Of a stretch of DNA of 64,000 bases, positions 35,899 through 45,407 are shown piece after piece. Where the stretch lies: NCBI RefSeq assembly GCF_019857205.1, contig NZ_JAHWXO010000001.1, positions 186,001-250,000 of the forward strand. Direction: 5' to 3'. The notes below the pieces were generated by a model. The model was given only the letters and a program-made list of their open reading frames with translations, made no database searches and was not told where the DNA came from. A program made the position numbers and the translations under genes. Position 1 is the first letter of the stretch. Every line of letters starts with the position of its first letter. The stretch comes from Qipengyuania pacifica. GTDB lineage: Bacteria > Pseudomonadota > Alphaproteobacteria > Sphingomonadales > Sphingomonadaceae.

Positions 35899-35927
35899 CA
35901 AATGGCTGGAGATCGCTCGTTAGTCAA
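35899..35927 (-). promoter_or_regulatory. possible promoter of rplM-rpsI
   Basis: On the minus strand TTGACT (35922-35927) is followed after 17 bp by CATTTG (35899-35904). The -35 is good, the -10 weak. It lies about 95 bp before the rplM start. The rest of the 286-bp gap between ctaA and rplM (35806-36091) shows an imperfect hairpin at 36058-36082 but no gene. Confidence 0.35.
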
Positions 35928-36091
35928 GCAATTCCGCGGTTCTCGAGTGAGGTAAAATAAAACCACAAGTGGATTTAAAGGCTCGAGAGTCCGGAATTCT
36001 ACCTTGGAACTATACCGCCCCGAGCCACATCCGCGTCGTCCTGGCTACAGGAGAGCAATGCCCAGCCATTATTGGCGGGCATAATTCGCCG

Positions 36092-37117
36092 TCAGGTCCG
36101 TCTGCCCAACGCATGAACGCCCCATGCGAAGCTCGCCACTAGCAAGGCGCCCACTACCTGATGTGCCACCGCAACCCAGAGGGCGACGCCAGTGAGAACC
36201 GTGATGATGCCGAGAATGATCTGCGTTCCCACGACCGCCTGTATCGCGACGGAAGCCTTCCGCTCCACCGGCTTAACTCTTCTTGCCAAGACGATCAGTG
36301 CGACAAGCGCGATCCAGGCCCACCAGCGGTGAAGAAAGTGGAGCAGGAAGGGGTCATGCGTGACTGCCCAGAGCGCTCCGTGAGAACTGCCGAATTCTGG
36401 AACGAGGCGACCTTGCATCAGCGGCCAGGTGTCCGATGCCAGTCCGGCATTGAGGCCGGCGACCCAGGCGCCGAGAAGTAACTGGACGAACAGGATGGCG
36501 CCGACGACGCTGGCCAGGCCGGTCCACCGGGATGGTTTCCTCTGGCCGTGAGCGAGTCGTTTGAGGTCGAGCGCAGTCCAGACCAGACCGCCAAGCGTAA
36601 AGAATGCAGTCAGCAAATGGATGGAAAGCCAGAAGTGGCTCACATCGGTCATCGTACCGGCAAGGCCGCTGCGCACCATGAACCAGCCGAACACCCCCTG
36701 CAGACCGCCCAGCGCCAGCAAAGCAACGAGCCGCCACTTATATCCCGAGGGAATCGCCTGCTTGACCCAGAACCAAGCGAGCGGGAGCGCGAACGCGAGA
36801 CCGATCAGGCGGCCTAGAAGACGATGGAACCATTCCCAGAAGAAAATGAACTTGAACGCCTCCAGATCCATTCCCGCTGGTCCGGTCACGTTCTTGTATT
36901 CGCCCGTCGCCTTGTAGAGGTCGAATTCCGTCTGCCACGCGGTTTCCGAAAGCGGCGGGATCGCACCGGTGATCGGCTTCCACTGTGTGATCGATAGCCC
37001 GCTTTCGGTCAGGCGCGTAATGCCGCCCACCGCAACCATCAAAACCACCATGGCTGCGACGATGAAGAGCCAGGTGGCCAACGCATTCGGGCGCGCATGC
37101 TTGCTAATCTTGGACAT
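36092..37117 (-). CDS. ctaA: haem A synthase (COX15/CtaA)
   Basis: A 341-residue membrane protein with eight helices that oxidises haem O to haem A for aa3-type cytochrome oxidase. TRLTESGLSITQWKPITGAIPPLSE sits after helix 1, the haem-ligand His is in FFWEWFHRLLGRLIG, and further His occur in HFWLSIHLLTAF, LLHFLHRWWAW and AVAHQVVGAL. The ATG at 37117 (MSKISKHARPNALATWL) is preferred; a longer frame to 37342 adds a non-membrane, poorly conserved 75 residues. It diverges from merC. Confidence 0.93.
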   Translation of the reverse strand: MSKISKHARPNALATWLFIVAAMVVLMVAVGGITRLTESGLSITQWKPITGAIPPLSETAWQTEFDLYKATGEYKNVTGPAGMDLEAFKFIFFWEWFHRLLGRLIGLAFALPLAWFWVKQAIPSGYKWRLVALLALGGLQGVFGWFMVRSGLAGTMTDVSHFWLSIHLLTAFFTLGGLVWTALDLKRLAHGQRKPSRWTGLASVVGAILFVQLLLGAWVAGLNAGLASDTWPLMQGRLVPEFGSSHGALWAVTHDPFLLHFLHRWWAWIALVALIVLARRVKPVERKASVAIQAVVGTQIILGIITVLTGVALWVAVAHQVVGALLVASFAWGVHALGRRT

Positions 37118-37261
37118 GGCTAGCGTCTCTGGTTCCGCCATTCGCGCAGTGCAAGCGCTAATAGGGAAAGTGTTCGCTCGGTTCGCGCAAAAGACAGGAA
37201 AGATGCCGGGCGCGGACGGTTTCCCTTGAAATAGGATACACCATAACATAACTGCAATGTC

Positions 37262-37666
37262 ATGTTGCAACGCGCAATCTCGCCGATTCGTCGGAGGCTT
37301 GACCGTGCCGGGATTTTTCTTTCCGCGGCATGTGCGGTGCATTGCGTGCTCTCGATCCTGCTTGTGTCGGCCTTCGGTATCGGGGGCGAGTTATTCTTTG
37401 CGCCCGATGTCCATCGGATCGGCCTCGTCGCTGCGACCCTCATTGCCGGTGTTGCCATCGGTTGGGGCGCGGTGCGGCATCGTGTTGCCGCACCCTTTGT
37501 GGTCGCGATGACGGGCCTGACCTTCATGGGCGGTGCGCTGGCCGTTCCGCATGGCATCAAGGAAGCCGTTTTGACGATCATCGGCGTGGCGCTCGTGTCA
37601 CTTGGTCACATACTCAATCTGCGTCATGTTCATTCCGCCGCTTGCAAGGATCGCTGCGGGGACTAA
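37262..37666 (+). CDS. MerC-domain membrane protein
   Basis: A 134-residue protein with four hydrophobic helices. The paired cysteine motif [14 protein letters not shown] near residues 21-34 is characteristic of MerC-family proteins, and [13 protein letters not shown] closes the chain. MerC transports Hg2+ in mercury operons, but chromosomal relatives without merA/merR, as here, are common and may handle other metals. It sits between divergent ctaA and thiSG (10-bp gap). Confidence 0.82.
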   Translation: MLQRAISPIRRRLDRAGIFLSAACAVHCVLSILLVSAFGIGGELFFAPDVHRIGLVAATLIAGVAIGWGAVRHRVAAPFVVAMTGLTFMGGALAVPHGIKEAVLTIIGVALVSLGHILNLRHVHSAACKDRCGD

Positions 37667-37676
37667 GTCGGGCGGC

Positions 37677-38660
37677 ATGATTGCCCTGACCGTAAATGGC
37701 GAAACCCGCCGAACTGCCGCTACCACCATCGCCGAACTCGTGCGTGAGCTCGATCTCGATCCCGCAAAGGTCGCGGTCGAACATAATGGCACGATTGCGC
37801 CGCGCAGCGAACTGGGCGGACACACCATTGCCTCAGGCGATAATCTGGAAATCGTACACTTCGTCGGCGGCGGCCAAGGCGTCGAACCGCAAAGCGACAG
37901 CTGGACCGTCGCGGGGCGAACCTTTACCAGCCGTCTGATCGTCGGAACCGGGAAATACCGCGATTTCGAACAGAACGCCGCCGCGCTGGAAGCCTCGGGT
38001 GCCGAAATCGTTACCGTCGCCGTTCGTCGGGTCAATGTCAGCGACCCGAAGGCGCCGATGCTCACGGATTATATTGACCCCAAGAAGGTCACTTATCTCC
38101 CCAATACGGCCGGTTGTTTCAACGCCGATGACGCAATCCGTACGCTGCGCCTGGCGCGGGAAGCGGGCGGTTGGGATCTGGTGAAGCTGGAAGTGCTTGG
38201 CGAAGCGCGCACTCTTTATCCGAATATGCGCGAAACTCTCACTGCGACCGAGACGCTCGCCAAGGACGGTTTTCTGCCCATGGTCTACTGCGTCGACGAT
38301 CCTATCGCGGCCAAACAGCTGGAAGATGCCGGTGCAGTTGCGGTCATGCCGCTGGGTGCACCAATCGGATCCGGGTTGGGCATTCAGAACCGCGTGACCA
38401 TTCGCCTGATCAAGGAAGGCGCAAACGTTCCGGTGCTGGTGGATGCTGGTGTTGGCACTGCCTCTGATGCCGCAGTGGCGATGGAACTTGGCTGTGACGG
38501 TGTCCTCATGAACACGGCGATTGCCGAAGCCAAGGATCCCATCCGCATGGCCCGTGCCATGAAACTGGCGGTCGAAGCGGGCCGCGATGCCTATCTTGCC
38601 GGGCGCATGGGCACCCGCAAATATGCCGACCCGTCGAGCCCGCTCGCGGGCCTTATCTAA
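37677..38660 (+). CDS. thiSG: fused sulfur carrier ThiS / thiazole synthase ThiG
   Basis: A 327-residue fusion. Residues 1-66 are a ThiS ubiquitin-like domain ([22 protein letters not shown]) ending in the Gly-rich motif VHFVGGGQG. Residues about 75-327 are ThiG, a TIM barrel: [11 protein letters not shown], the Schiff-base Lys in [22 protein letters not shown] and [22 protein letters not shown]. Together they make the thiazole phosphate of thiamin. In separate ThiS the C-terminal Gly-Gly is free and becomes a thiocarboxylate; here it is followed by ThiG. ATG at 37677. No TPP riboswitch is evident in the short upstream gap. Confidence 0.92.
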   Translation: MIALTVNGETRRTAATTIAELVRELDLDPAKVAVEHNGTIAPRSELGGHTIASGDNLEIVHFVGGGQGVEPQSDSWTVAGRTFTSRLIVGTGKYRDFEQNAAALEASGAEIVTVAVRRVNVSDPKAPMLTDYIDPKKVTYLPNTAGCFNADDAIRTLRLAREAGGWDLVKLEVLGEARTLYPNMRETLTATETLAKDGFLPMVYCVDDPIAAKQLEDAGAVAVMPLGAPIGSGLGIQNRVTIRLIKEGANVPVLVDAGVGTASDAAVAMELGCDGVLMNTAIAEAKDPIRMARAMKLAVEAGRDAYLAGRMGTRKYADPSSPLAGLI

Positions 38661-38835
38661 CACGAGAAGGGCTGCCCTGCGGAACTTGACCTTTTCAAAG
38701 GTGAACCCCTTCCCCGTCTTCAAATCGCAGGCATGTGGCACAACAGTTGGCTCGCTGCGGTGAAATTTCGACTGCGCAAACCGCTTGTTAACCATCTTGG
38801 GTGAAACTCCTTCTTGTAACAGGGGGAACGCCATC

Positions 38836-39360
38836 ATGGCTGTCACGGGAACCGCTTCGCTGACCATTGCCGAAATGCGCGAGTTTGCTGGCTTTACCGC
38901 CGCCGAACAGCGCTACATCCGCCGCAGCCTCGATATCGGACTGGGTCGCTGTGACGCGTTCCGCATATGGGGTCGCAACGCAGGTGAAAACGCGGCCATT
39001 CGCAGCCAGTATGTCGCTTACCAGGAACTCAAAGCATTACGGCAGTCCATTCCGGAGCAATCGGGTTTCGACAGCATCGAAGGGTTTGTCGGCAAACTGA
39101 CGCGCGTCGCGGCGTTCGATCTGGCGCAGGAGCGCATAGACAGTTTTTCGGCGTTTCGCTTTCTTTACGAACGGCTGATTTCGGCCGATGCGCGACCTTG
39201 GCTGCCAAGTGCGTTCTGTGCCGCTGCCGCGCTGCCGCAAATCCGGCCGGACCGGCGCAAGATGCTGTTGCAAAGTATCAGCGAAGCCGCGGCGACTGCT
39301 CCTGGATGGAGCGATCGCGAACCAAGCTTCTATCCGGAGTTTATTGAAGAAGCCGCTTGA
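38836..39360 (+). CDS. hypothetical helical protein
   Basis: A 174-residue soluble protein of unknown family, started at 38836 where CAGGGGGAACGCCATC gives a strong ribosome site. It is mostly helical, with LTIAEMREFAGFTAAEQRYI at the N-terminus, a WGRNAGENAAIRSQYVAYQEL segment and a C-terminal FYPEFIEEA. No catalytic motif is visible. It follows thiSG after about 175 bp and converges with the acyl-CoA synthetase gene. Coding character (GC-rich third bases) supports a real gene. Confidence 0.65.
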   Translation: MAVTGTASLTIAEMREFAGFTAAEQRYIRRSLDIGLGRCDAFRIWGRNAGENAAIRSQYVAYQELKALRQSIPEQSGFDSIEGFVGKLTRVAAFDLAQERIDSFSAFRFLYERLISADARPWLPSAFCAAAALPQIRPDRRKMLLQSISEAAATAPGWSDREPSFYPEFIEEAA

Positions 39361-39440
39361 AATCCCCAGAAATCAGGCGTGAACTGCAGCGTAGATAATT
39401 ACGCACCGACCGCCTCCTGCCGTCGAGCCTGTTTCGCGCT

Positions 39441-41267
39441 TCACGCGCGATACAGGCGATCCATCCGTTCGCCATAACGTTCCTTGATCTTGTGGCGACG
39501 GATTTTCATGGAGGGTGTCATTTCTTCGTTCTCGATGGTGAAAGGCTCGTCGGCAAAAGCGAATTGGCGCACCTTCTCCACGACCGATAAATCCTTGTTA
39601 ACACGGTCCACAGCAGCGCGCACAGCATTACGATATTCAGGCAGTTCTTGAAGTTGCTTGCAATCGAACTGCTTGCCTTGGGCCTGGCACCATTCAAGCG
39701 TCCACTCCGCGTCGGGCACAATCAGGCCGACAATGTATGGCTTTCTGTCGCCGGCCACCATTGCCTGACCGATTTCGGGCTGCAACGTCAGCATGCCCTC
39801 GACCTTTTGCGGCGCGATATTGTCACCCTTGTCGTTGACGATCATGTCTTTCTTGCGGTCGGTAATGACAATCCGGCCTTTGTCGTCGAGGTGTCCGATA
39901 TCGCCGGTGTGCAGCCAGCCATCCTGGATCGTCCGCGCAGTTTCGCCTTCGTTCTGCCAGTATCCATGCATGACGAGTTCGCCGCGGCAGAGGATTTCTC
40001 CATCCTCTGCGATCTTGATCTCTACACCGCGCAAGGCCGGGCCGACGGAATGCATGGCAATGCCGGCGGAGGGCCGGTTGCAGCTTATGACAGGCCCTGC
40101 TTCGGTTTGCCCATAGCCCTGAAGCATGGTCAGCCCCATCGATTCGAAGAATATCCCGACGTCGGGGTTGAGCGGCGCGCCACCAGACACCATCGCTTTC
40201 ATGCGCCCCCCGAAACGCTTGCGGATTTTGGGTTTCAACAAACGAGCGACCGCGAAATCCTTCAATTGGTCGCCGAATTTCGGATTGCCCAAAGCGCGGC
40301 GTTCACCGACCTCGAGAGCTGTGTTCATGAGCTTTTCGGCAAGGCCGCCTTGCTTCTGAACCTGCTTGAGTATTCGGGTGCGCAAGACCTCGAACAAGCG
40401 CGGAACGACGACCATGATGGTCGGGCGCGTTTCCTCGATATTGCTGGCGAGCTTTTCCAGTCCCTCGGAATAGTAAATCTGGGCGCCGACCGCGATGGGC
40501 AAGAACTGACCGCCAGAATGTTCATAGGCGTGGCTCAGTGGCAGGAAGGATAAGAAGCGCTCGTCTTGCTCGATTCCGAAATCCTCCATGAGAATTTCGG
40601 CCGCGCCGGCGACATTACACAAGATTGCGCCATGGTGCTGCATGACGCCGCGTGGGGCTCCGCCTGTGCCGCTCGTATAGATGATGCATGCGGTATCGCC
40701 GCGCCCAACCCTTGCGATCCTCTCATCTACCGCCCGGCGCGCCGCGCTCGCATCGCCCTCGAGCATGCGATCCCATTTGTGATAGGCGAAGCTCCCGGAC
40801 TGCTGACGGTGCAGATCGTCTATGCCGATGACATGTTCAGCGACGCCCGTCGCCTGCAAGGCACCGTGGAGCGGCCTCAGCAGTTTTTCGGTCGAGACGA
40901 TCACCGCCTTGGCACCTGAATTGTCGAGAATATGAACGTGATCGCGTTCTGTGTTGGTGATGTATGTCGGGACGGTGATGCACCCCGCTGCCATGATGGC
41001 CAAGTCTGCGATGCACCATTCGGGCCGGTTCTCGGCGACGAGACAGATGCGGTCGCCATTCTTCAGGCCCAGTTCCCGCAAGCTTTCCGCCAGCAGACAA
41101 ACTTGCTCGGCTGCTGCACTCCAGTTTGTCGTTTGCCACACCCCGCCCGATTTCGCGCCGAGAAAAGGCAGATCGCCCTTTTCGTCAGCACGTTTCAGGA
41201 AAAGTTCGACAAGATTGTTGGCGGAATCGATATCCGACAGCACGGCAGGCTCCTCAACGCACGTCAT
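39441..41267 (-). CDS. long-chain acyl-CoA synthetase (AMP-binding)
   Basis: Up to 608 residues. AMP-binding core motifs: IIYTSGTGGAPRGVMQHH near 190, GYGQTEAGPVIS near 375, GWLHTGDIGHLDDKGRIVITDRKKDMIV near 455-482 and a C-terminal lid ending EEMTPSMKIRRHKIKERY. It activates a carboxylic acid to acyl-CoA via acyl-adenylate; long-chain fatty acid is the likely substrate. A GTG at 41243 has GAGGAG 6 nt upstream and is a credible alternative start that would remove 8 residues. It lies 65 bp after the gamma-glutamyltransferase start-to-stop unit in the same direction. Confidence 0.9.
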   Translation of the reverse strand: MTCVEEPAVLSDIDSANNLVELFLKRADEKGDLPFLGAKSGGVWQTTNWSAAAEQVCLLAESLRELGLKNGDRICLVAENRPEWCIADLAIMAAGCITVPTYITNTERDHVHILDNSGAKAVIVSTEKLLRPLHGALQATGVAEHVIGIDDLHRQQSGSFAYHKWDRMLEGDASAARRAVDERIARVGRGDTACIIYTSGTGGAPRGVMQHHGAILCNVAGAAEILMEDFGIEQDERFLSFLPLSHAYEHSGGQFLPIAVGAQIYYSEGLEKLASNIEETRPTIMVVVPRLFEVLRTRILKQVQKQGGLAEKLMNTALEVGERRALGNPKFGDQLKDFAVARLLKPKIRKRFGGRMKAMVSGGAPLNPDVGIFFESMGLTMLQGYGQTEAGPVISCNRPSAGIAMHSVGPALRGVEIKIAEDGEILCRGELVMHGYWQNEGETARTIQDGWLHTGDIGHLDDKGRIVITDRKKDMIVNDKGDNIAPQKVEGMLTLQPEIGQAMVAGDRKPYIVGLIVPDAEWTLEWCQAQGKQFDCKQLQELPEYRNAVRAAVDRVNKDLSVVEKVRQFAFADEPFTIENEEMTPSMKIRRHKIKERYGERMDRLYRA

Positions 41268-41331
41268 TATTTAACAATGTGCCGGGCTTAGGCCCCTGCC
41301 CTGACATCGGCAAGTTGGTCTGCACCAGTGT

Positions 41332-43053
41332 TCAGGGTGCCTCGATCTGTCCGGCAAGACGCGGGTCACGCGCGGACTGCCACCCGGACGCTCCATATAA
41401 GACGGCGCCGCCTTTGACTGGCGCTTCTTGAAGAAACACATCCTTGTGGCCCAGTGATCGGAACGCAGCCTGTGCGCCTTCCAGCCAAGTACCCTTTTCG
41501 AGCATAACGCGGTCGCCATAGGCCATGATGAACGGCAGGCCGAGCATCTCCTCTGCCGATAAGCCAAAATCGATCGCGCCGATGATGCTACGTGCCGTCT
41601 GGACGGGGATGGTACTGCCGCCCGCAGCGCCGATCGCGAGGAATGGCCTGCCTTGGGGATCCCAAACCACTGTCGGGGACATGGAACTGCGCGGGCGTTT
41701 GCCGCCTTCCACGCGATTGGCGACCAACTTGCCGTCAATCTCGGGCGAACGGCTGAAATCGGTGAGCTCGTTGTTCAAAAAGAATCCGCCCACCATCAGG
41801 CCCGATCCGAACGGCCCTTCCACAGTCGACGTATAGCTGACCATGGTATTGTCGGCATCGACCACAGCGAAATGCGTGGTCCCGTGTTCTTCGGGTTCGT
41901 CGCCATCCGCCAATGCCGTCGATGCGCCGACAGGCACGCCCGCAACGGCTTGGGCAAGCGTGCCGCGCTCGTGGATCAGCGCACTGCGCTTGGTAATGTA
42001 ATCGGGTGCTAGCAGGCCGGACACTGGCACCGACACGTAATCGGTATCGGCAAGATAAAGTTCGCGGTCCGCATAGGCGAGCCGCTGGGATTCCACGAAG
42101 AGGTGCCACGTGACAGGATTGCGCGGCCCGAGCGCGGAAAGATCGAAACGCTCAAGCTGACCGAGCATTTGTAGCACAGCCACCCCGCCCGAGGTCGGCG
42201 GCCCCATGGTGCAGACGCGGTATTCGCGATAGCTTCCGCACACGGCATCGCGCGCTTTCGCGTCGTAAGAGGTGACATCGCCATAGGTCATTGCATCAGC
42301 ATGCGGCGTGTCGCTGGCGACGGTCGTTGCGATCGCGCGGGCCGTGTCTCCTGAATAGAAGGCTGCACGGCCACGCCTGGCGATCGTCTCAAGCGTCTGG
42401 GCAAGCTGTTCGTTCTTCACAACGGTGCCCACCGGCAGGGGCTGACCTTCGGCATCGAAGAAAATACTGCGCGCCTGTGCCGAGTGTGCGGAGCGGTTCT
42501 TGGCTGACTCGAGCATTCCGTTAAGGCGCGGATTCATTTCGAAACCCTGCCTCGTGAGCTTGATCGCGGGCTCGAACAGGCTGGCCCAGGGCAGCTTTCC
42601 GTAGGCGGCATGTGCTTTGGCGGCCAAAGCGATATTGCCTGGTACCCCGACGGATAATCCGCTGCGTACCGATTCGATGAAGGGCGGCAACTGACCGTTT
42701 TCATCCAGAAACCAATCGGGCGTGGCGCTGGCAGGCGCAGTCTCACGTCCATCGAACGTGCCGACCGACCCGTCTGCCGTACCGCGGACCATGAACCCGC
42801 CGCCGCCGATGCCCGAACTTTGCGGCTCGACGACGCCCAGTGCCAGCATGACCGCGATTGCCGCGTCGGTTGCGCTGCCGCCACGGGCGAGCATCTCTTC
42901 ACCCGCTGCCTGAGCGCGTGGGTCAGCGGCCGATACAGCGCCAGCCAGATTGCGAGGCGCGTCTGTAGACGTCGAAGAAAGCGGACTATTCGTCGTGCAG
43001 GCGGCAAGCGCCAGCGCGAGTAGCGATGTGGATAAGGTTCTGGTCATGCGCAT
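41332..43053 (-). CDS. ggt: gamma-glutamyltransferase, lipoprotein-type
   Basis: About 573 residues. The N-terminus MTRTLSTSLLALALAACTT has a lipobox (LAAC), so the enzyme is probably anchored by lipid. It is an autoprocessing Ntn hydrolase; the catalytic Thr is the second T of EEHGTTHFAVVDADNTMVS near residue 380. GIGGGGFMV and MSPTVVWDPQGRPFLAIGAAGG are the other conserved blocks. It transfers or hydrolyses the gamma-glutamyl group of glutathione in the periplasm. ATG at 43053 is 4 bp after the pyrD stop; an ATG two codons later is equally possible. Confidence 0.92.
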   Translation of the reverse strand: MRMTRTLSTSLLALALAACTTNSPLSSTSTDAPRNLAGAVSAADPRAQAAGEEMLARGGSATDAAIAVMLALGVVEPQSSGIGGGGFMVRGTADGSVGTFDGRETAPASATPDWFLDENGQLPPFIESVRSGLSVGVPGNIALAAKAHAAYGKLPWASLFEPAIKLTRQGFEMNPRLNGMLESAKNRSAHSAQARSIFFDAEGQPLPVGTVVKNEQLAQTLETIARRGRAAFYSGDTARAIATTVASDTPHADAMTYGDVTSYDAKARDAVCGSYREYRVCTMGPPTSGGVAVLQMLGQLERFDLSALGPRNPVTWHLFVESQRLAYADRELYLADTDYVSVPVSGLLAPDYITKRSALIHERGTLAQAVAGVPVGASTALADGDEPEEHGTTHFAVVDADNTMVSYTSTVEGPFGSGLMVGGFFLNNELTDFSRSPEIDGKLVANRVEGGKRPRSSMSPTVVWDPQGRPFLAIGAAGGSTIPVQTARSIIGAIDFGLSAEEMLGLPFIMAYGDRVMLEKGTWLEGAQAAFRSLGHKDVFLQEAPVKGGAVLYGASGWQSARDPRLAGQIEAP

Positions 43054-43057
43054 GGTG

Positions 43058-44098
43058 CTATTCGCTTCCGACCGCTTCGGCAATTGAAGCGAAGCCGTCG
43101 CGCTGCATCAATTGCTCCATACCCTTCAGAATTCTGCGCGGTAGCCCCGGCCCCTCGAAGACCATTGCGCTGTAGAGCTGGACGAGACTGGCGCCGGCGC
43201 GAATGCGGGCCCAGGCGTCGGCCGCATCGGCAATGCCGCCGACACCGATGAGCGGCACGGCCCCACCGGTTGCCCGGCGGAAATCGCGCAACCGCTGCTG
43301 GGCAAGGTCGCGCAAGGGTGCACCGGACAACCCGCCGGTTTCACCAGCCTGGCGCGACTTGAGGATGGGGCGTGAAATGGTTGTGTTGGACACGATCAGA
43401 GCGCCCAGCCCCTTGTCGATCGCGATCCGCGAAATAGCGTCGATATCGGCTGGCTCCAGATCCGGTGCCACCTTGAGGAAAATGGGCACGGTGTTCGCGC
43501 CGCGCGCATCGATCACGGCGTCCAGCAGGCCGGATAAGGCATCTTCGTCCTGCAGTGCCCGCAGGCCCGGCGTATTGGGGCTCGATATGTTGACCGCGAG
43601 ATAGGAAGCATACGGCGCCATGGTTCGCGCCATGACTTCGTAATCGGCGATCCGGTCCTCGCTGTCCTTGTTGGCGCCGATATTCACGCCGACGATGCCA
43701 GGGCGTCCCGATCGCCTTACGAGCCGGGTTTCGGCAACATCGGCTCCGCGATTGTTGAAGCCCATCCGGTTGATGACTGCCCGATCTTCCACCAGCCGGA
43801 ACAGCCGCGGCTTGGGGTTGCCAGCTTGCGGACGAGGCGTGATCGAGCCGACTTCGGCAAATCCGAAACCCAGACCCAAGAGCTGGTCGGGTACTTCCGC
43901 ATCCTTGTCGAAACCCGCGGCCATTCCGAGCGGATTGGGAAACTGCAGCCCTGCCACCTCGACTGCGAGGGGGCCTGTTTTTGGCGGACCGGCCCGGGGC
44001 GAAACGGCAAGCGCCCTCACAGTAAGGCGGTGGGCAAGCTCGGGATCAATCTTGAAGAGCAGTGGGCGGGCCAGATCGAATATCATGCCCTGCGCCAT
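43058..44098 (-). CDS. pyrD: dihydroorotate dehydrogenase (quinone), class 2
   Basis: A 346-residue membrane-associated flavoenzyme that oxidises dihydroorotate to orotate and passes electrons to ubiquinone. The N-terminal helix pair (MIFDLARPLLFKIDPELAHRL) is the class 2 quinone-binding extension. NPLGMAAGFDKDAEV, INRMGFNNRGAD, NISSPNTPGLRALQ with the catalytic Ser, SNTTISRP and GVGGIADAADAWARIRAGASLVQLYSA follow. It is the first gene of pyrD-ggt-acyl-CoA synthetase. Confidence 0.96.
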   Translation of the reverse strand: MAQGMIFDLARPLLFKIDPELAHRLTVRALAVSPRAGPPKTGPLAVEVAGLQFPNPLGMAAGFDKDAEVPDQLLGLGFGFAEVGSITPRPQAGNPKPRLFRLVEDRAVINRMGFNNRGADVAETRLVRRSGRPGIVGVNIGANKDSEDRIADYEVMARTMAPYASYLAVNISSPNTPGLRALQDEDALSGLLDAVIDARGANTVPIFLKVAPDLEPADIDAISRIAIDKGLGALIVSNTTISRPILKSRQAGETGGLSGAPLRDLAQQRLRDFRRATGGAVPLIGVGGIADAADAWARIRAGASLVQLYSAMVFEGPGLPRRILKGMEQLMQRDGFASIAEAVGSE

Positions 44099-44226
44099 GG
44101 CGCGGCGCAGATACCATGTCGAGACGCTTCATGACGCTTGGCGGGCGCCGAATCCGAGAAAAAGTGGGCCGCTTCGGGAAGGTCTGTCGCTTGCATACAA
44201 TCAACCCGCGGAGATTCGATCTAACA

Positions 44227-44314
44227 CATCCTTGCGACCCGAAGGGCTCGGAGCATTTCTGCAACGAGTTCTCGACTTCAAAGGGGTAGCCTTAACGGGC
44301 TACCCCCTTTTTTT
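44227..44314 (+). ncRNA. candidate small RNA ending in an orphan terminator
   Basis: The 329-bp gap between divergent pyrD and the AraC gene (44099-44427) holds a strong plus-strand terminator with no plus-strand protein gene before it. A weak promoter-like pair, TTGCAT (44191-44196) and TTCGAT (44215-44220) with 18-bp spacing, would start an RNA near 44227 of about 88 nt. A short reading frame ends at 44289 but has no ribosome site or recognisable family. The start is a guess. Confidence 0.35.
44283..44314 (+). terminator. strong intrinsic terminator (orphan)
   Basis: A perfect 9-bp stem, GGGGTAGCC (44283-44291) with GGCTACCCC (44298-44306), and a 6-nt loop, followed by seven T (44308-44314). 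Confidence 0.88.
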
Positions 44315-44427
44315 GTCGCCCGCTTCCATATTTGGTGGCGCTTCGCACAGTGGTGTGATTACGAATTGCAGCCCGTCTGCGTAATTATACGAGGGGGCCG
44401 CAAAGTTGGGACTTCGGGGGGAAGGTA

Positions 44428-45351
44428 TTGTCGCGACTGCAAAAAGACGACCCTCCGCACTCGCTCGAATATCTCGATCTGCCGACTGATCTCGCGCCTT
44501 ATCTGAACGGGATATATGTCTGGCGTACCGCCGAGACCGTGATCGACGATCACATACCGGCCTATTCAGGTCAGATGGTTGTGATCGCACAAGGACGCGG
44601 TCGGATGCAGTTCGGCTCAAGGGATCTGGAAGATGCCGGCGTGGCCAGTTTCCTTGCCCCGATGGGCGAGTCGCGGCGAATCATGGTTGAAGGCCCGGCG
44701 TTCGTATGCGGCCTTTCGCTGAACCATCTGGGCTGGGCTACGCTGACAGGCCTTGCGGTAGACGAACATCAGGATCGCTTTCTCGAACCCGACTACGTTC
44801 TGGGCGAACGATTGAGCGACGAACTGACAGCGCTGATACCGCGTTGGCACGCCGGGACGCTGAACGACGCGGGACTGGCGGGCGCCATGTGCGATGTTGC
44901 CAGAAAGGCGCTAAGACCGTTGCCGAACAGGCAGATGGCCGTAATTCAAAGAACAGTCGAATGGCTGGCAAGCTCGATCCGTCCGGACATCAATGACCTT
45001 TATGCGACGCTGCCCTATTCGAAACGCCAGGCACAACGGCTGGTAGCGCGGTTTTTCGGGCAGTCGCCGGTAAGGCTCGCCCGCCGGTTCCGCGCCATTC
45101 GCGCGGCGGCCCATATGCTGCGGCCCGACATACCCGAGCCGATCGAAACGGGTATCCAGGCCGCGTTTTACGATCAGGCGCATATGATCAAGGAAATCCG
45201 CTACTTCACCGGGCTCACTCCCAAGGGTCTTCAGCAGAATGCAGGATCGTTTGCCGATTATCTGCTGGGCCCTGATGGTCGGACGCCGCTCGATCCGTTC
45301 GCCGCGACCGCGCGCACGGAGAATGCGACACCTCGCGATGGGGGCGATTGA
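44428..45351 (+). CDS. AraC-family transcriptional regulator
   Basis: A 307-residue regulator. A TTG start at 44428 follows GGGGGGAAGG. The N-terminal half (about 1-170) is a ligand/effector domain without recognised motif (YSGQMVVIAQGRGRMQFG). The C-terminal AraC double helix-turn-helix spans about 185-285, with LPYSKRQAQRLVARFFGQSPVRLARRFRAIRAA and FYDQAHMIKEIRYFTGLTPKGL. Target genes are unknown. It is followed by the suf operon on the same strand after 86 bp, but no sequence evidence links them. Confidence 0.9.
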   Translation: MSRLQKDDPPHSLEYLDLPTDLAPYLNGIYVWRTAETVIDDHIPAYSGQMVVIAQGRGRMQFGSRDLEDAGVASFLAPMGESRRIMVEGPAFVCGLSLNHLGWATLTGLAVDEHQDRFLEPDYVLGERLSDELTALIPRWHAGTLNDAGLAGAMCDVARKALRPLPNRQMAVIQRTVEWLASSIRPDINDLYATLPYSKRQAQRLVARFFGQSPVRLARRFRAIRAAAHMLRPDIPEPIETGIQAAFYDQAHMIKEIRYFTGLTPKGLQQNAGSFADYLLGPDGRTPLDPFAATARTENATPRDGGD

Positions 45352-45407
45352 TAACGACTCGCAGCAAGGCGTTTTCCGTTGAAATGGCCAGGCAAGCCTC
45401 TTAGCTG

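Noticed and set aside
37667-37676. TPP riboswitch before thiSG
   Set aside because: The gap is 10 bp and merC precedes it; no TPP aptamer-like elements were seen upstream of merC either.
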